Shown: in pieces, positions 17,244-25,354 of the stretch
How the letters are laid out: each line of letters starts with the position of its first letter
How positions within the stretch are numbered: the first letter of the stretch is position 1
Assembly: GCA_016711205.1 (NCBI GenBank)
Contig: JADJTM010000002.1
Coordinates: forward strand, 1,054,001-1,118,000
Source: Micropruina sp.
GTDB taxonomy: Bacteria; Actinomycetota; Actinomycetes; Propionibacteriales; Propionibacteriaceae
Direction of reading: 5' to 3'
Length of the DNA stretch: 64,000 nucleotides
The notes under the pieces: generated by a model
The model's input: only the letters and a program-made list of their open reading frames with translations
Told to the model about the DNA's origin: nothing
The model's database searches: none
Made by a program: the position numbers and the translations under genes

Positions 17244-18746
17244 TCAGCTCTGCAGCGACTGCGCCAAGGCCACCAGGGTGCGCACCCCGACACCGGTGCC
17301 GCCGGAGGGCACGTAGTCGTACGGGGCCTCCTCGTTGAACGCCGGACCGGCGATGTCGAGATGGGCCCACAGCATGCCCTCGGGCACGAACGTCTGCAGG
17401 AACGCGGCCGCGGTGAGCGCCCCGCCGGCACGGTTGCCGCCCGAACGCAGATCGGCCACCTTGGAATCCAGCTTCTTGCGGGTGCCGTCCGGGATCGGCA
17501 GCTGCCAGAACGCCTCACCGGCCGTCTCGGCGGCGTCCAGCACCCGGTCGGCGGCCTCGTCCGCACTGGCCATCAGCCCGGCGACGCGTTCACCGAGCGC
17601 GACCACGCAGGCGCCGGTCAGGGTGGCGACGTCGACGATCAGGTCCGGTGCGTCCTGACCGGCGCGCACCAGGGCGTCCGCCATCACCAGCCGGCCCTCG
17701 GCATCGGAGTTCACGTTCTCGACGGTGGTGCCGCCGAACATGGTCAGCACGTCCGAGGGACGGTACGCGGTGCCGGACGGCATGTTCTCGGCCATCGCCG
17801 CGTAGCTGGTCACCCGCACCTTGAGCCCCAAATCGGCGATCGCCCGGGTGGCCGCCAACACCGCGGCGGCACCGCCCATGTCGCACTTCATCGTGTACAT
17901 GCCTTCGGCCGGCTTGAGGTTGAGCCCGCCGGTGTCGAAGGTGATGCCCTTGCCGACCAGCGCCAGGTGCGCCTTCGCGCCACGCGGCGCATACGAGAAC
18001 CGCACCAGCCGGGGGGGTCGTGCCGAGCCGCCGCCGACGGCCATCAGGCCGCCGTAGCCGCCCCGTTCCAGCGCCTTGTCGTCGAGCACCTCCACCTCGA
18101 TCCGGGTGCCCCTGGCCGCCACCCGGGCAGCCTCGGCGAACGTTTCGGGGTACAGCACGTTGGCCGGCGTGTTCACCCAGTCGCGGGCCAGGCAGACCGC
18201 CGTGGCCACGATCCGGGCGGCCTCGACCGCGCGGCGAGCCTCGGGCTTGCCCGAACTGCTCACCACCGTGATCGACGACACCGTCGGCTCGGGCTGCTCG
18301 CCGCTGACCTTGACGAACGAGTAGGCGCCCAGCAGGGCACCCTCGGCGGCGCCGCGGATCACCTCCGGTTCGACCGCGTCCAGGCTGACGGCGACCGAGA
18401 CCGAACCCTCGCCGGCCAGGCTCGCCGCGTGCCGCACGCCGTTACCGGCGGCTCGCCGCACCTGTTCGGGTGTCACGTCCAGGTCGCCCAGCCCGACCAC
18501 CACGATGCGGCTGCCGTCCGGACCGGGCAGCGCCACCGTGCCACCCGGCTTCGTCTTGGCGCCCAACGAGATCGCCACCTCCAGCAGGGGACGTCCGAGT
18601 TGCTTGGCGACCCGCTTCTCCAGCTGGTCGGACACACCCACCAGCACGGGGGCGGAGGCGCCGTCGGCGAGGCCGATCACCACCGCATCGGCATCGAGGG
18701 GACTAGCGGAGGCCAGCGAGAGCGGCGGCAGAGTGAAGGAGGTCAC
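17244..18746 (-). CDS. pepA: leucyl aminopeptidase (M17)
   Basis: The 500-aa cytosolic M17 enzyme removes N-terminal residues from peptides using two metal ions. Diagnostic motifs are VGKGITFDTGGLNLK (metal-binding Lys and Asp) and VNSDAEGRLVMADAL (family signature NTDAEGRL). The N-terminal third is the divergent regulatory domain. A GTG start is preceded by AGGA about 10 nt upstream. The gene matches pepB (Rv2213) in the conserved block and is followed by the FAD oxidoreductase. Confidence 0.95.
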   Translation of the reverse strand: MTSFTLPPLSLASASPLDADAVVIGLADGASAPVLVGVSDQLEKRVAKQLGRPLLEVAISLGAKTKPGGTVALPGPDGSRIVVVGLGDLDVTPEQVRRAAGNGVRHAASLAGEGSVSVAVSLDAVEPEVIRGAAEGALLGAYSFVKVSGEQPEPTVSSITVVSSSGKPEARRAVEAARIVATAVCLARDWVNTPANVLYPETFAEAARVAARGTRIEVEVLDDKALERGGYGGLMAVGGGSARPPRLVRFSYAPRGAKAHLALVGKGITFDTGGLNLKPAEGMYTMKCDMGGAAAVLAATRAIADLGLKVRVTSYAAMAENMPSGTAYRPSDVLTMFGGTTVENVNSDAEGRLVMADALVRAGQDAPDLIVDVATLTGACVVALGERVAGLMASADEAADRVLDAAETAGEAFWQLPIPDGTRKKLDSKVADLRSGGNRAGGALTAAAFLQTFVPEGMLWAHLDIAGPAFNEEAPYDYVPSGGTGVGVRTLVALAQSLQS

Positions 18747-18797
18747 GGAACGGTCCTATCAGGTGAGCATGCCTAAGCGGTCAGACACGGTCACCTT

Positions 18798-18962
18798 AGC
18801 CCGAATCCACCGATGGGCGCCGTTGCGAGCGGCACCAGACGGGTGGGCCGGCAAGACGGTCCGCGCGAGGGCATACCGGGGCGTCTGTTGAGCGTGGCCG
18901 GCGCAGCCGGGGGGCCCGGATGGGGTCGCGCAGCAGGCGCAGATCGGTGGATCCGGGCTCAG
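18798..18962 (+). mobile_element. MITE-like 165-bp repeat, copy B
   Basis: Its ends, agcccgaatccaccgat and atcggtggatccgggct, form inverted repeats of 17 bp with one mismatch. The body matches copy A (11198-11363) closely. No gene lies inside. It occupies most of the 309-bp gap between pepA and the alcohol dehydrogenase gene. Confidence 0.78.
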
Positions 18963-19013
18963 CCCGAATCCACCGATGGGCGCCGTTGCGAGCGGCGCCG
19001 GCCGGGTGGGCTC
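18960..19013 (+). repeat. partial second copy of the MITE-like repeat
   Basis: Directly abutting copy B, the first 54 bp of the element are repeated (cagcccgaatccaccgat onward, through gggtgggct), then the similarity stops. The pattern looks like a nested or tandem insertion followed by loss. Confidence 0.7.
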
Positions 19014-19055
19014 GTCAGCCGACGCAGAATCCCTCCCCGTGCCATTCTGGGCATC

Positions 19056-20201
19056 GTGACCAGCTTCACCTTCGCCACCGCCCACCGCATCGTTTTCGGC
19101 GCCGGACGTGCTGCCGACCTGACGTCGATCGCCGCCGAGTTCGGCAGCCGGCCGTTCGTCTGCACGGGCGCCGACCCCGGCCGGTTCGCGCACCTGCTGA
19201 CCGGTCTGCGCGACGCCCGCACCTGGCCGGTGGCCGGCGAACCGACCCTGGACGATGTGCGCGCCGGGGTCGCCGCGGCCCGGGCGCACGGGGCCGACGT
19301 GATGATCGGGCTGGGCGGCGGTGCCGTCATGGACGCCGCCAAGTTGATCGCCGCACTGGTGCCGAACGATGGCGACCTGCTCGACTACCTCGAGGTGATC
19401 GGCGCCGGACGTCCGCTGGCCGCCACCCCGCTGCCGTTCCTCGCCGTGCCCACCACGGCCGGCACCGGCTCGGAGGTGACCAGCAACGGTGTGGTCACCT
19501 CGCCCGAGCATGGGGTCAAGGTGAGCCTGCGGGCATCGTCCATGCTGGCCCGGGTGGCGCTGGTCGACCCTGAACTGACGCTGGGCTGCCCGCCCGCGGT
19601 CACCGCCTCGTCCGGACTGGACGCGCTCACCCAGTGCCTGGAGCCCTACGTCTCGCCGTTCGCGAACCCGCTCACGGACGGCTTCTGCGTCGAGGGCCTG
19701 CGGCGTGCCGGACGCAGTCTGCGCCGTGCCCACGCCGCCGGTGACGACCTGGACGCGCGCACCGACATGGCGTTGTGCTCCCTGCTGGGTGGACTGGCAC
19801 TGGCGAACGCCAAGCTCGGCGCGGTGCACGGTCTGGCTGGGGTGATCGGCGGCCTGACCGGCGCCCCACACGGCGTCTGCTGCGCCACCCTGCTGGTGCC
19901 CGCCTCGGCCGCCACCATCGCCGTGCTGCAGGCGGACGACCCGGCGCACCCGGCCCTGCAGCGCTATGCGGCAGCGGGCGAACTGCTCAGCGGCAGCGCC
20001 GGCATCGAGCCGCTGCTGGGTTGGCTGCGCGAGACCGTCCACGAGCTGGGGGTGCCGAGCATCGCCGAGCTGGGAGTGCGGCCCGACGACCACGACCGCA
20101 TCGCCGAACAGGCCACCAAGGCGTCGTCCACCAAAGGCAACCCGGTCGCACTGAGCGCACAGCAGCTCAGCGACGTGCTGGCCGCGGCCGCCGCTGCATG
20201 A
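19056..20201 (+). CDS. iron-type alcohol dehydrogenase family protein
   Basis: The 381-aa protein has the family-III fold: GLGGGAVMDAAKLIA (NAD binding) and VPTTAGTGSEVTSNGVV. Metal-site residues are the Asp of SSGLDALTQ, and His in KLGAVHGLAG and GAPHGVCC; the His that normally follows in DALTH is Gln here (DALTQ), as I recall in some subgroups. The substrate cannot be told; candidates are alcohols, diols or maleylacetate. The start is a GTG where homology begins (TSFTFATAHRIVFG). It stands alone, separated from pepA by repeat elements and followed by gcvT. Confidence 0.85.
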   Translation: MTSFTFATAHRIVFGAGRAADLTSIAAEFGSRPFVCTGADPGRFAHLLTGLRDARTWPVAGEPTLDDVRAGVAAARAHGADVMIGLGGGAVMDAAKLIAALVPNDGDLLDYLEVIGAGRPLAATPLPFLAVPTTAGTGSEVTSNGVVTSPEHGVKVSLRASSMLARVALVDPELTLGCPPAVTASSGLDALTQCLEPYVSPFANPLTDGFCVEGLRRAGRSLRRAHAAGDDLDARTDMALCSLLGGLALANAKLGAVHGLAGVIGGLTGAPHGVCCATLLVPASAATIAVLQADDPAHPALQRYAAAGELLSGSAGIEPLLGWLRETVHELGVPSIAELGVRPDDHDRIAEQATKASSTKGNPVALSAQQLSDVLAAAAAA

Positions 20202-20345
20202 CACCACTCCACCGGTGTTGCGGCTGCGCACCCGGAGTCACTGGGCGATGCCTGAGCACGCACCGCACGCTGCCGACCGGCAACCCAATCGAGTGACACT
20301 CCACTACGCTGTTCGCAGCCGATCGGACGGGCGAAGGAGCCACCC

Positions 20346-21440
20346 ATGTCGCAGTTGAAGAAGTCCCCGCTGCATGATCGCCACGAGGCGCTCGGGGCGA
20401 AGTTCGCCGAGTTCGGCGGCTGGACGATGCCGTTGCAGTATGCGGGCATCGTCTCCGAGCACAAGGCGGTGCGCGAGGCGGTCGGCATCTTCGACGTCAG
20501 CCACCTCGGCAAGGCCCGCATCACCGGCGCCGGCGCGGTCGGCTTCCTCAACACGGCGATCACCAACGACACGGCCAAGATCGGTCCGGGCCATGCGCAG
20601 TACACGCTGCTGTGCAACGCCGAGGGCGGCGTGGTCGACGACCTGATCTGGTACTGGCTGGCCGACGACGAGATCTTCCTCATTCCCAACGCCGCCAACA
20701 ACGCCGAGGTGGTCCGCCGCCTGAGCGACGCCGCGCCGGCGGGCGTCACGGTCACCAACGAGCACGACCAGCACGCGGTGCTCGCCGTCCAGGGCCCCGC
20801 CTCGGACGAGACGCTGACCGCTCTCGGGCTGCCCGCGGGGCACGACTACATGCGCTTCGACACCGGCGTACTCGACGGGGTCGCCCTGACCGTGTGCCGC
20901 ACCGGGTACACCGGTGAACGCGGCTACGAGCTCGTCGTGCCGGCCGCCGACGCGCCCGCGGTCTGGGACGCGGTGATGGCCGCGGGTGCACCGTTCGGCA
21001 TCGTGCCCGCCGGGCTGGGCGCCCGCGACACGCTGCGCACCGAGATGGGCTACCCGCTGCACGGCCAAGACCTGCGACCCGATGTTTCCGCCGGGCAGTG
21101 CGGTGTGGGCTGGGCGATCGGCTGGCGCAAGGACGCCTTCTGGGGCGATCAGGCGCTGAGGGCAGAGAAGGCGGCCGGCCCCGTCCGCCGGCTGACCGGA
21201 CTGGTGTCGCTGGGACGCGGCATCCCGCGGCCGCACATGCCGGTCGTCGTGGACGGCGAGGTGGTGGGCGAGGTCACCTCGGGCACGTTCTCGCCGACCC
21301 TCTCCAAGGGCATCGCGCTGGCCCTGCTGCCGCCGTCGATCACCCCCGGCTCCGAGGTGTCGGTGCAGGTGCGGGGGCGCGAAGAACCGTTCGCCGTGGT
21401 CAAGCCACCGTTCGTCACCCCGGGCGTGCGCGCTTCGTGA
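20346..21440 (+). CDS. gcvT: aminomethyltransferase GcvT (glycine cleavage T protein)
   Basis: The 364-aa enzyme takes the aminomethyl group from lipoylated GcvH and passes it to tetrahydrofolate. It shows KSPLHDRHEALGAKFAEFGG, FDVSHLGKARITG, LCNAEGGVVDDLIWY and GARDTLRTEMGYPLHG (folate site), with the C-terminal GCV_T_C barrel to residue 364. GAAGGAG sits 7 nt before the ATG. Glycine riboswitch elements were looked for upstream and not seen. gcvH and gcvP are not in the window; dependence on lipoate fits the nearby lip genes. Confidence 0.96.
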   Translation: MSQLKKSPLHDRHEALGAKFAEFGGWTMPLQYAGIVSEHKAVREAVGIFDVSHLGKARITGAGAVGFLNTAITNDTAKIGPGHAQYTLLCNAEGGVVDDLIWYWLADDEIFLIPNAANNAEVVRRLSDAAPAGVTVTNEHDQHAVLAVQGPASDETLTALGLPAGHDYMRFDTGVLDGVALTVCRTGYTGERGYELVVPAADAPAVWDAVMAAGAPFGIVPAGLGARDTLRTEMGYPLHGQDLRPDVSAGQCGVGWAIGWRKDAFWGDQALRAEKAAGPVRRLTGLVSLGRGIPRPHMPVVVDGEVVGEVTSGTFSPTLSKGIALALLPPSITPGSEVSVQVRGREEPFAVVKPPFVTPGVRAS

Positions 21441-21742
21441 GGCGGCGCAACCGGCGGCAGTGGGCGCACCTCGCCCTTGCCGCCACGGGCGTGGCTGCCG
21501 TGCTGTGGGCGGTGCTGCTCAGCGCTAACCCGACCATCTGGTGTCGTGACCAGGTGATGCACCCAGGCGAGGTGTGCACCAACGCCCAGGGCACCAAGGT
21601 GCAGACCTACGAGGAGCGGTGGAGTGCCGCGCAGGGGGCCCGTCCGGTGGTGGGGGTGGTGGGGCTGGCCGTCGCCGGGTTCGGCCTGGCGCTGTACGGC
21701 GGTGGACGCCGGGTGAACACGTCACTAGGGCGTGTCGCGTAA
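21437..21742 (+). CDS. small two-TM membrane protein coupled to gcvT
   Basis: The 101-aa product starts at a GTG overlapping the gcvT stop (GTGA), so it is translationally coupled. Two membrane segments (WAHLALAATGVAAVLWAVLL and VVGVVGLAVAGFGLALYGG) flank a loop with two cysteines, TIWCRDQVMHPGEVCTN, and TYEERWSAAQ. I recall the same loop pattern (C...M.PGD.C... TYE) in small actinobacterial membrane proteins of unknown role. The loop is probably extracytoplasmic and its cysteines may pair. Confidence 0.72.
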   Translation: MRRRNRRQWAHLALAATGVAAVLWAVLLSANPTIWCRDQVMHPGEVCTNAQGTKVQTYEERWSAAQGARPVVGVVGLAVAGFGLALYGGGRRVNTSLGRVA

Positions 21743-21807
21743 CCCTGCATGCGCTGCGGCGGCCCCCGTGCGCCCGCTCGCTGCGTTGTCATGCGCGTCG
21801 ATAGGGG

Positions 21808-22023
21808 TCAGTCGGCGCCCAGGCTCATCGGACCGTAGACCAGCCGATCCTCCTCGTACAGGCTCACCGCCCGGACGCCCTGCTCGGCCAGGTCGGCGTA
21901 CGCCGAAGTCAGCCACCCCTCGGCGGCGGCCTGCGACTCGAACCCGGTGGCCAGACCCGTGTCGTCCAACACGTCGGGGCCCGGTGCTTCGGGGCCGGCC
22001 TCGCCCCGCCAGAACCAGGCCAT
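21808..22023 (-). CDS. conserved 71-aa hypothetical protein
   Basis: The short acidic protein MAWFWRGEAG... contains DTGLATGFESQAAAEGWL, AVSLYEEDRLVYGPMSL, a pattern I recall from small actinobacterial proteins found beside DUF3043 genes. Its ATG overlaps the DUF3043 stop (TGATG), so the two are coupled. No domain of known function, signal or membrane segment is visible. Confidence 0.72.
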   Translation of the reverse strand: MAWFWRGEAGPEAPGPDVLDDTGLATGFESQAAAEGWLTSAYADLAEQGVRAVSLYEEDRLVYGPMSLGAD

Positions 22024-22598
22024 CAGAAGGTGTCGCCGCGCTTGAGCACCGGCTTCGGCAGCCGCATGCGGCGCATCGTCAGGGACCGGTTGAAGCCGTA
22101 GTAGAGCAGCCCCTTGAGCGGCTCGTTCGGAATGCGCTCCGCCGCCAACTTCTTGAACCCGCGCCACATGGTGGAGATGTCGAAGGCGATCATGGCGATG
22201 AAGGCCCAGGTGAGGTAGGTGACCGGTGCGACCATCGCCGGGTAGGCGGGGCTGACCACCAGCACCAACAGCAGCAACAACATCAGGATCGGCATCGACC
22301 ACTCGGCCAGGTTGAACCGGGTGTCGACATAGCTGCGCAGCAGACTCTTGCCCGGGGTCGAATCGAGCGCTATGGCCGCCTTGCGTCGATCGGCGGCGGA
22401 GTCGGCACGGGCCCGCTGCTTGGCCTCTTTCGGGCTCAACTGCGGATGGACGCGCTCGCGGCGGGCCGCCTCGGCGTCCTTGCGCTTGGGCGTGGGGCCG
22501 GTCTTGCCGGCGCCGGTGGGCGCCGGTACCTGCTGCGGCGTCGCAGCAGGCTGCTGGTCGCCCGACTGCTTGTCTTTGGAGGGGGAGAAGAGTCCCAC
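22023..22598 (-). CDS. DUF3043 membrane protein
   Basis: The 191-aa protein has a charged, disordered N-terminus (TPKRKDAEAARRERVHPQ, DUF3043 signature region), RSYVDTRFNLAEW, then two membrane segments (about 101-140) and a basic tail with NRSLTMRRMRLPKP. DUF3043 is an actinobacterial family of unknown function. It is divergent from the PspA gene and coupled to the 71-aa gene downstream. Confidence 0.85.
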   Translation of the reverse strand: MGLFSPSKDKQSGDQQPAATPQQVPAPTGAGKTGPTPKRKDAEAARRERVHPQLSPKEAKQRARADSAADRRKAAIALDSTPGKSLLRSYVDTRFNLAEWSMPILMLLLLLVLVVSPAYPAMVAPVTYLTWAFIAMIAFDISTMWRGFKKLAAERIPNEPLKGLLYYGFNRSLTMRRMRLPKPVLKRGDTF

Positions 22599-22715
22599 GG
22601 CGAACCTCGATGTCGGTGGATCGGTGACGGCTCATGCTACCGCGGCCGACCCGTCCCTTCAGCGTCGGGATAACCTTGGTGGCGACCGACGCACGTCAAC
22701 GGAAGGCACGCACCC

Positions 22716-23522
22716 ATGGCTGGGTTGTTCCAACGCATGAAGGCCATTTTCTCGGCCAAGGCCGATAAGGCCCTCGACAAGCTCGAAGACCCGCGGGAGA
22801 CCCTGGACTACTCCTACTCCAAGCAACTCGAGTTGCTGCAGCAGGTGCGCCGGGGGGTTGCCGAGGTTGCCACCAGCCGCAAGCGTGTCGAGTTGCAGGC
22901 CAACCAACTGAACACCCAGCTCGACAAGCTCACGGTGTCTGCCAAGCGGGCCCTCGAGGCCGGCCGTGAAGACCTGGCCCGCGAGGCGTTGACCCGCAAG
23001 TCGGGGCTGCAGCAGCAGCTCGCCGAACTGCAGACCCAGCACAGTGCCCTGCAGGCCGAAGAAGAGCGACTGGTCCGGGCCAGCCAGCAGTTGCAGGCCC
23101 GGGTGGACGCCTTCCGCACCCGCAAAGAGACGATCAAGGCCACCTACACCGCGGCTGAGGCGCAGACCAAGATCAGCGACGCGTTCAGCGGCCTGGGCCA
23201 AGAGCTCGGTGACGTCGGCCACGCGATCCAGCGGGCCGAGGACAAGACCGCCCAGCTGCAGGCCCGCGCCGCCGCGGTGGACGAGTTGCTGGCCAGCGGC
23301 GCCCTGGACGATCCCAGCGGCCTTGGCCAGGACGACATCACCCGCGAACTGGACGCACTGGCGTCCACGGCTCAGGTCGACAGTGAACTGGCCGCCCTCA
23401 AGGCATCCCTGCCCGGCGGCGCGGGGCCGCAGGGCGAGTTGCCCGCGGGCAGCTTCGAGCAGCCGCCTGCCCCCGGCACGCCGAGCCAGCAGATCACCGA
23501 GTCGGGCGAGAACCTGAGGTGA
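22716..23522 (+). CDS. PspA/IM30 family protein
   Basis: The 268-aa protein is almost wholly alpha-helical coiled coil, starting GLFQRMKAIFSAKADKALDKLEDP and including QQLAELQTQHSALQAEEERL and FRTRKETIKATYTAAEAQ, as in PspA/IM30/Vipp1. These proteins bind the inner face of the membrane and protect it under envelope stress. The C-terminus after about residue 230 is Gly/Pro-rich. The stop overlaps the next start as GTGA, so it is coupled to the glycerate-kinase homologue. No phage-shock regulator is nearby. Confidence 0.9.
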   Translation: MAGLFQRMKAIFSAKADKALDKLEDPRETLDYSYSKQLELLQQVRRGVAEVATSRKRVELQANQLNTQLDKLTVSAKRALEAGREDLAREALTRKSGLQQQLAELQTQHSALQAEEERLVRASQQLQARVDAFRTRKETIKATYTAAEAQTKISDAFSGLGQELGDVGHAIQRAEDKTAQLQARAAAVDELLASGALDDPSGLGQDDITRELDALASTAQVDSELAALKASLPGGAGPQGELPAGSFEQPPAPGTPSQQITESGENLR

Positions 23523-24502
23523 GCCCGGCCGCGTCCGGTGGCCGCCGGCCGAGGGTGCTGGTGGCCAGCGGACCGGTCGGGCAGCTCTCGCCCCGCGCCG
23601 GTGCGGTGGCCATGGCTCGAGGGTTCGCGGCGCAGGCGGACGTGGCGGTGGCCGGGCTGGCCCAGGGTGGTGTCGCGCTGGGGCAGGCACTCAGCGAGCC
23701 CGACGGCGATTTGGAGTCGCTGAGCAACGGCTGGGTGGCCACCACCGCCCAGCTGTGCGCGGTGGGTTCCGGCGCCGAACCGGTCGAGGATCCCCTGGCG
23801 GTCAGCAGCGCCGCCCTTGGACGTCTGGTGGCCTACGCCCTGCAGCGCGACGTGCCGGGGCGGGTGGTGATCGACCTGACCGGCAGCTGCTGCAGCGACG
23901 CGGGCGAGGGGCTGATCGCCGAGCTGGCGACGGTTCGTCCGCAGCTGGCGAAGGTTGCGTTGACCGGCGTGATCGAGCCGGGACAGCAACAGGACCGGTT
24001 GCTCGGGCTGCGCGGCATCGCGTCACGGCTCGGCCGCCGGCTGGGCACCCCGGCGGAGCGGATGCTCGCCGTCGACGCCGCCATCGAAAGCTTCACGGGC
24101 AGCGTGGCGCCCGAACTGGCCCACGCCGAGGGCGCGGGCGCCGCCGGTGGGCTGGGCTTCGCGGTGCTGGCGCTGGGCGGACGGTTGGTCACCGGCGCGG
24201 CGCTGTGTGCGGACGAGGTCGACCTCGACCGCGCGCTGGGGCGGGCCGACCTCGTGGTGACCGGCTGCGACTCCTTCGACTTCGGCAGCCGCGGTGGCGG
24301 GGTGGTGGCCGAACTGGCGGCCCGCTGCGAGCGCTTCGAGGTGCCGCTGGTGGTGGTGTCGCCGGTGGTCGGCATGTCCGGCCGCGAGATGCGCACCCTC
24401 GGCGTCGAGTCGGCGCACCCGGTCGAGGGCGGCGCGACGTCGCAGGAGGCACTGACGGCGACGGCCCTCCGGCTGGCGCAAGGCTGGGCCTCGCGCTGGT
24501 GA
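23519..24502 (+). CDS. glycerate kinase family homologue, divergent (Rv2205c-like)
   Basis: The 327-aa protein shows family features such as DLTGSCCSDAGEGLI, GAGAAGGLGFAVLALGGRLV and the C-terminal EALTATALRLAQG. The conserved active-site block of the family (GEGRxDxQTxxGKxP) is replaced by GCDSFDFGSRGGG. The canonical kinase reaction is therefore doubtful. A homologue at the equivalent place in M. tuberculosis (Rv2205c), next to the HesB/IscA gene, suggests a conserved actinobacterial function. The start is a GTG overlapping the PspA stop. Confidence 0.78.
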   Translation: MSPAASGGRRPRVLVASGPVGQLSPRAGAVAMARGFAAQADVAVAGLAQGGVALGQALSEPDGDLESLSNGWVATTAQLCAVGSGAEPVEDPLAVSSAALGRLVAYALQRDVPGRVVIDLTGSCCSDAGEGLIAELATVRPQLAKVALTGVIEPGQQQDRLLGLRGIASRLGRRLGTPAERMLAVDAAIESFTGSVAPELAHAEGAGAAGGLGFAVLALGGRLVTGAALCADEVDLDRALGRADLVVTGCDSFDFGSRGGGVVAELAARCERFEVPLVVVSPVVGMSGREMRTLGVESAHPVEGGATSQEALTATALRLAQGWASRW

Positions 24503-24509
24503 ACCGGGT

Positions 24510-24629
24510 GGGGGACGGTTCCTTCCCTGTCGCTTACGGACGGCACCGACGGGGAATGGGGACGGTTCCTTTACCTGTCGCTTCGGGGCCACGCCGACGG
24601 AGAAAGGAACCGTCCCCATTACCGGTCGG
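24510..24629. repeat. cluster of three ggggacggttccttt repeat units
   Basis: Two units lie in direct orientation (about 24510-24532 and 24551-24580) and one is inverted (24595-24629). The second and third can form a hairpin like that at 2377-2437. They lie just after the glycerate-kinase homologue; the rest of the gap to 24808 should hold the promoter of the Fe-S carrier gene, not clearly recognisable. Confidence 0.8.
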
Positions 24630-24808
24630 CTGTCCACGCTGGTGACCGGTGCCGGCGGGTTGCCGAGGCCGTCCTCGCCGCTGGTCCGCCGCGAAGGCGA
24701 GCACCCGGGTTCTCGGCTCCGTCGCGCGAAACGTCTACACTGACGGAATACTCGGCCCGGGTGCAGCGGTTGTTCCTGGCGAGTACACCCACGGAAGCGG
24801 AGAACCAC

Positions 24809-25168
24809 ATGTCTCTCGACCAGCAGATCGACACTGTTGCCACCGACGGCATCGTCCTGACCGAGACCGCGGCGGGCAAGGTGAAAGATCTAGTCGCCCA
24901 ACAGCCGGAGGAGAACCTGGTGCTGCGCATCTCGGTCGCTCCCGGCGGCTGCTCCGGACTGCGCTACCAGCTCTCGCTGGACGAGCGGCAACTCGACGGC
25001 GACGTGATCAAGGAGTGGCACGGAGTGTCGGTGGTCACCGACCGCATGTCGGCGCCCTACCTCTCCGGCGCCACCATCGACTTCGTCGACACGATCGAGG
25101 CCCAGGGCTTCACCATCGACAACCCCAACGCCCAAGGCTCGTGCGCCTGCGGCGACAGCTTTCACTGA
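24809..25168 (+). CDS. A-type iron-sulfur carrier (HesB/IscA/ErpA family)
   Basis: The 119-aa protein carries Fe-S clusters to client enzymes. The three cluster-binding cysteines are present: GGCSGLRY and, at the C-terminus, GSCACGDSF. The ATG has GGAAGCGGAG upstream; an earlier ATG in frame lacks homology. It corresponds to Rv2204c. Radical SAM LipA and the Rieske protein in this window are plausible clients. Confidence 0.92.
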   Translation: MSLDQQIDTVATDGIVLTETAAGKVKDLVAQQPEENLVLRISVAPGGCSGLRYQLSLDERQLDGDVIKEWHGVSVVTDRMSAPYLSGATIDFVDTIEAQGFTIDNPNAQGSCACGDSFH

Positions 25169-25222
25169 GCGCTGCCCGGCTGCGCCGGGACTACGGGTAA
25201 CAATCAGAAAAACCCAACAATC

Positions 25223-25246
25223 GGGACGCCTCGGGGGAGGCGTCCC
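25223..25246 (+). terminator. rho-independent terminator
   Basis: gggacgcctc pairs perfectly with gaggcgtccc around gggg, followed by the T-rich gttgtgtttg. It ends the Fe-S carrier transcript and insulates the ctaC promoter, which must lie in 25247-25354. Confidence 0.88.
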
Positions 25247-25354
25247 GTTGTGTTTGTGGGTTAGGGTGAGCGCCTAGGAATCTGACGATTCGGAAGCCTG
25301 CCGCAGCCCGCCCGGGGCCTCGGTCGTCTCCGGCGTGGGAAGGCGGAAACGCGC

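Noticed and set aside
17079..18776. Long open frame antisense to pepA
   Set aside because: The His/Arg/Gly-rich translation is typical of a GC3 shadow; pepA on the other strand has all M17 motifs.
20202..20345. Glycine riboswitch upstream of gcvT
   Set aside because: The conserved aptamer pieces were not found, and the 144-bp leader has no suitable pairing.
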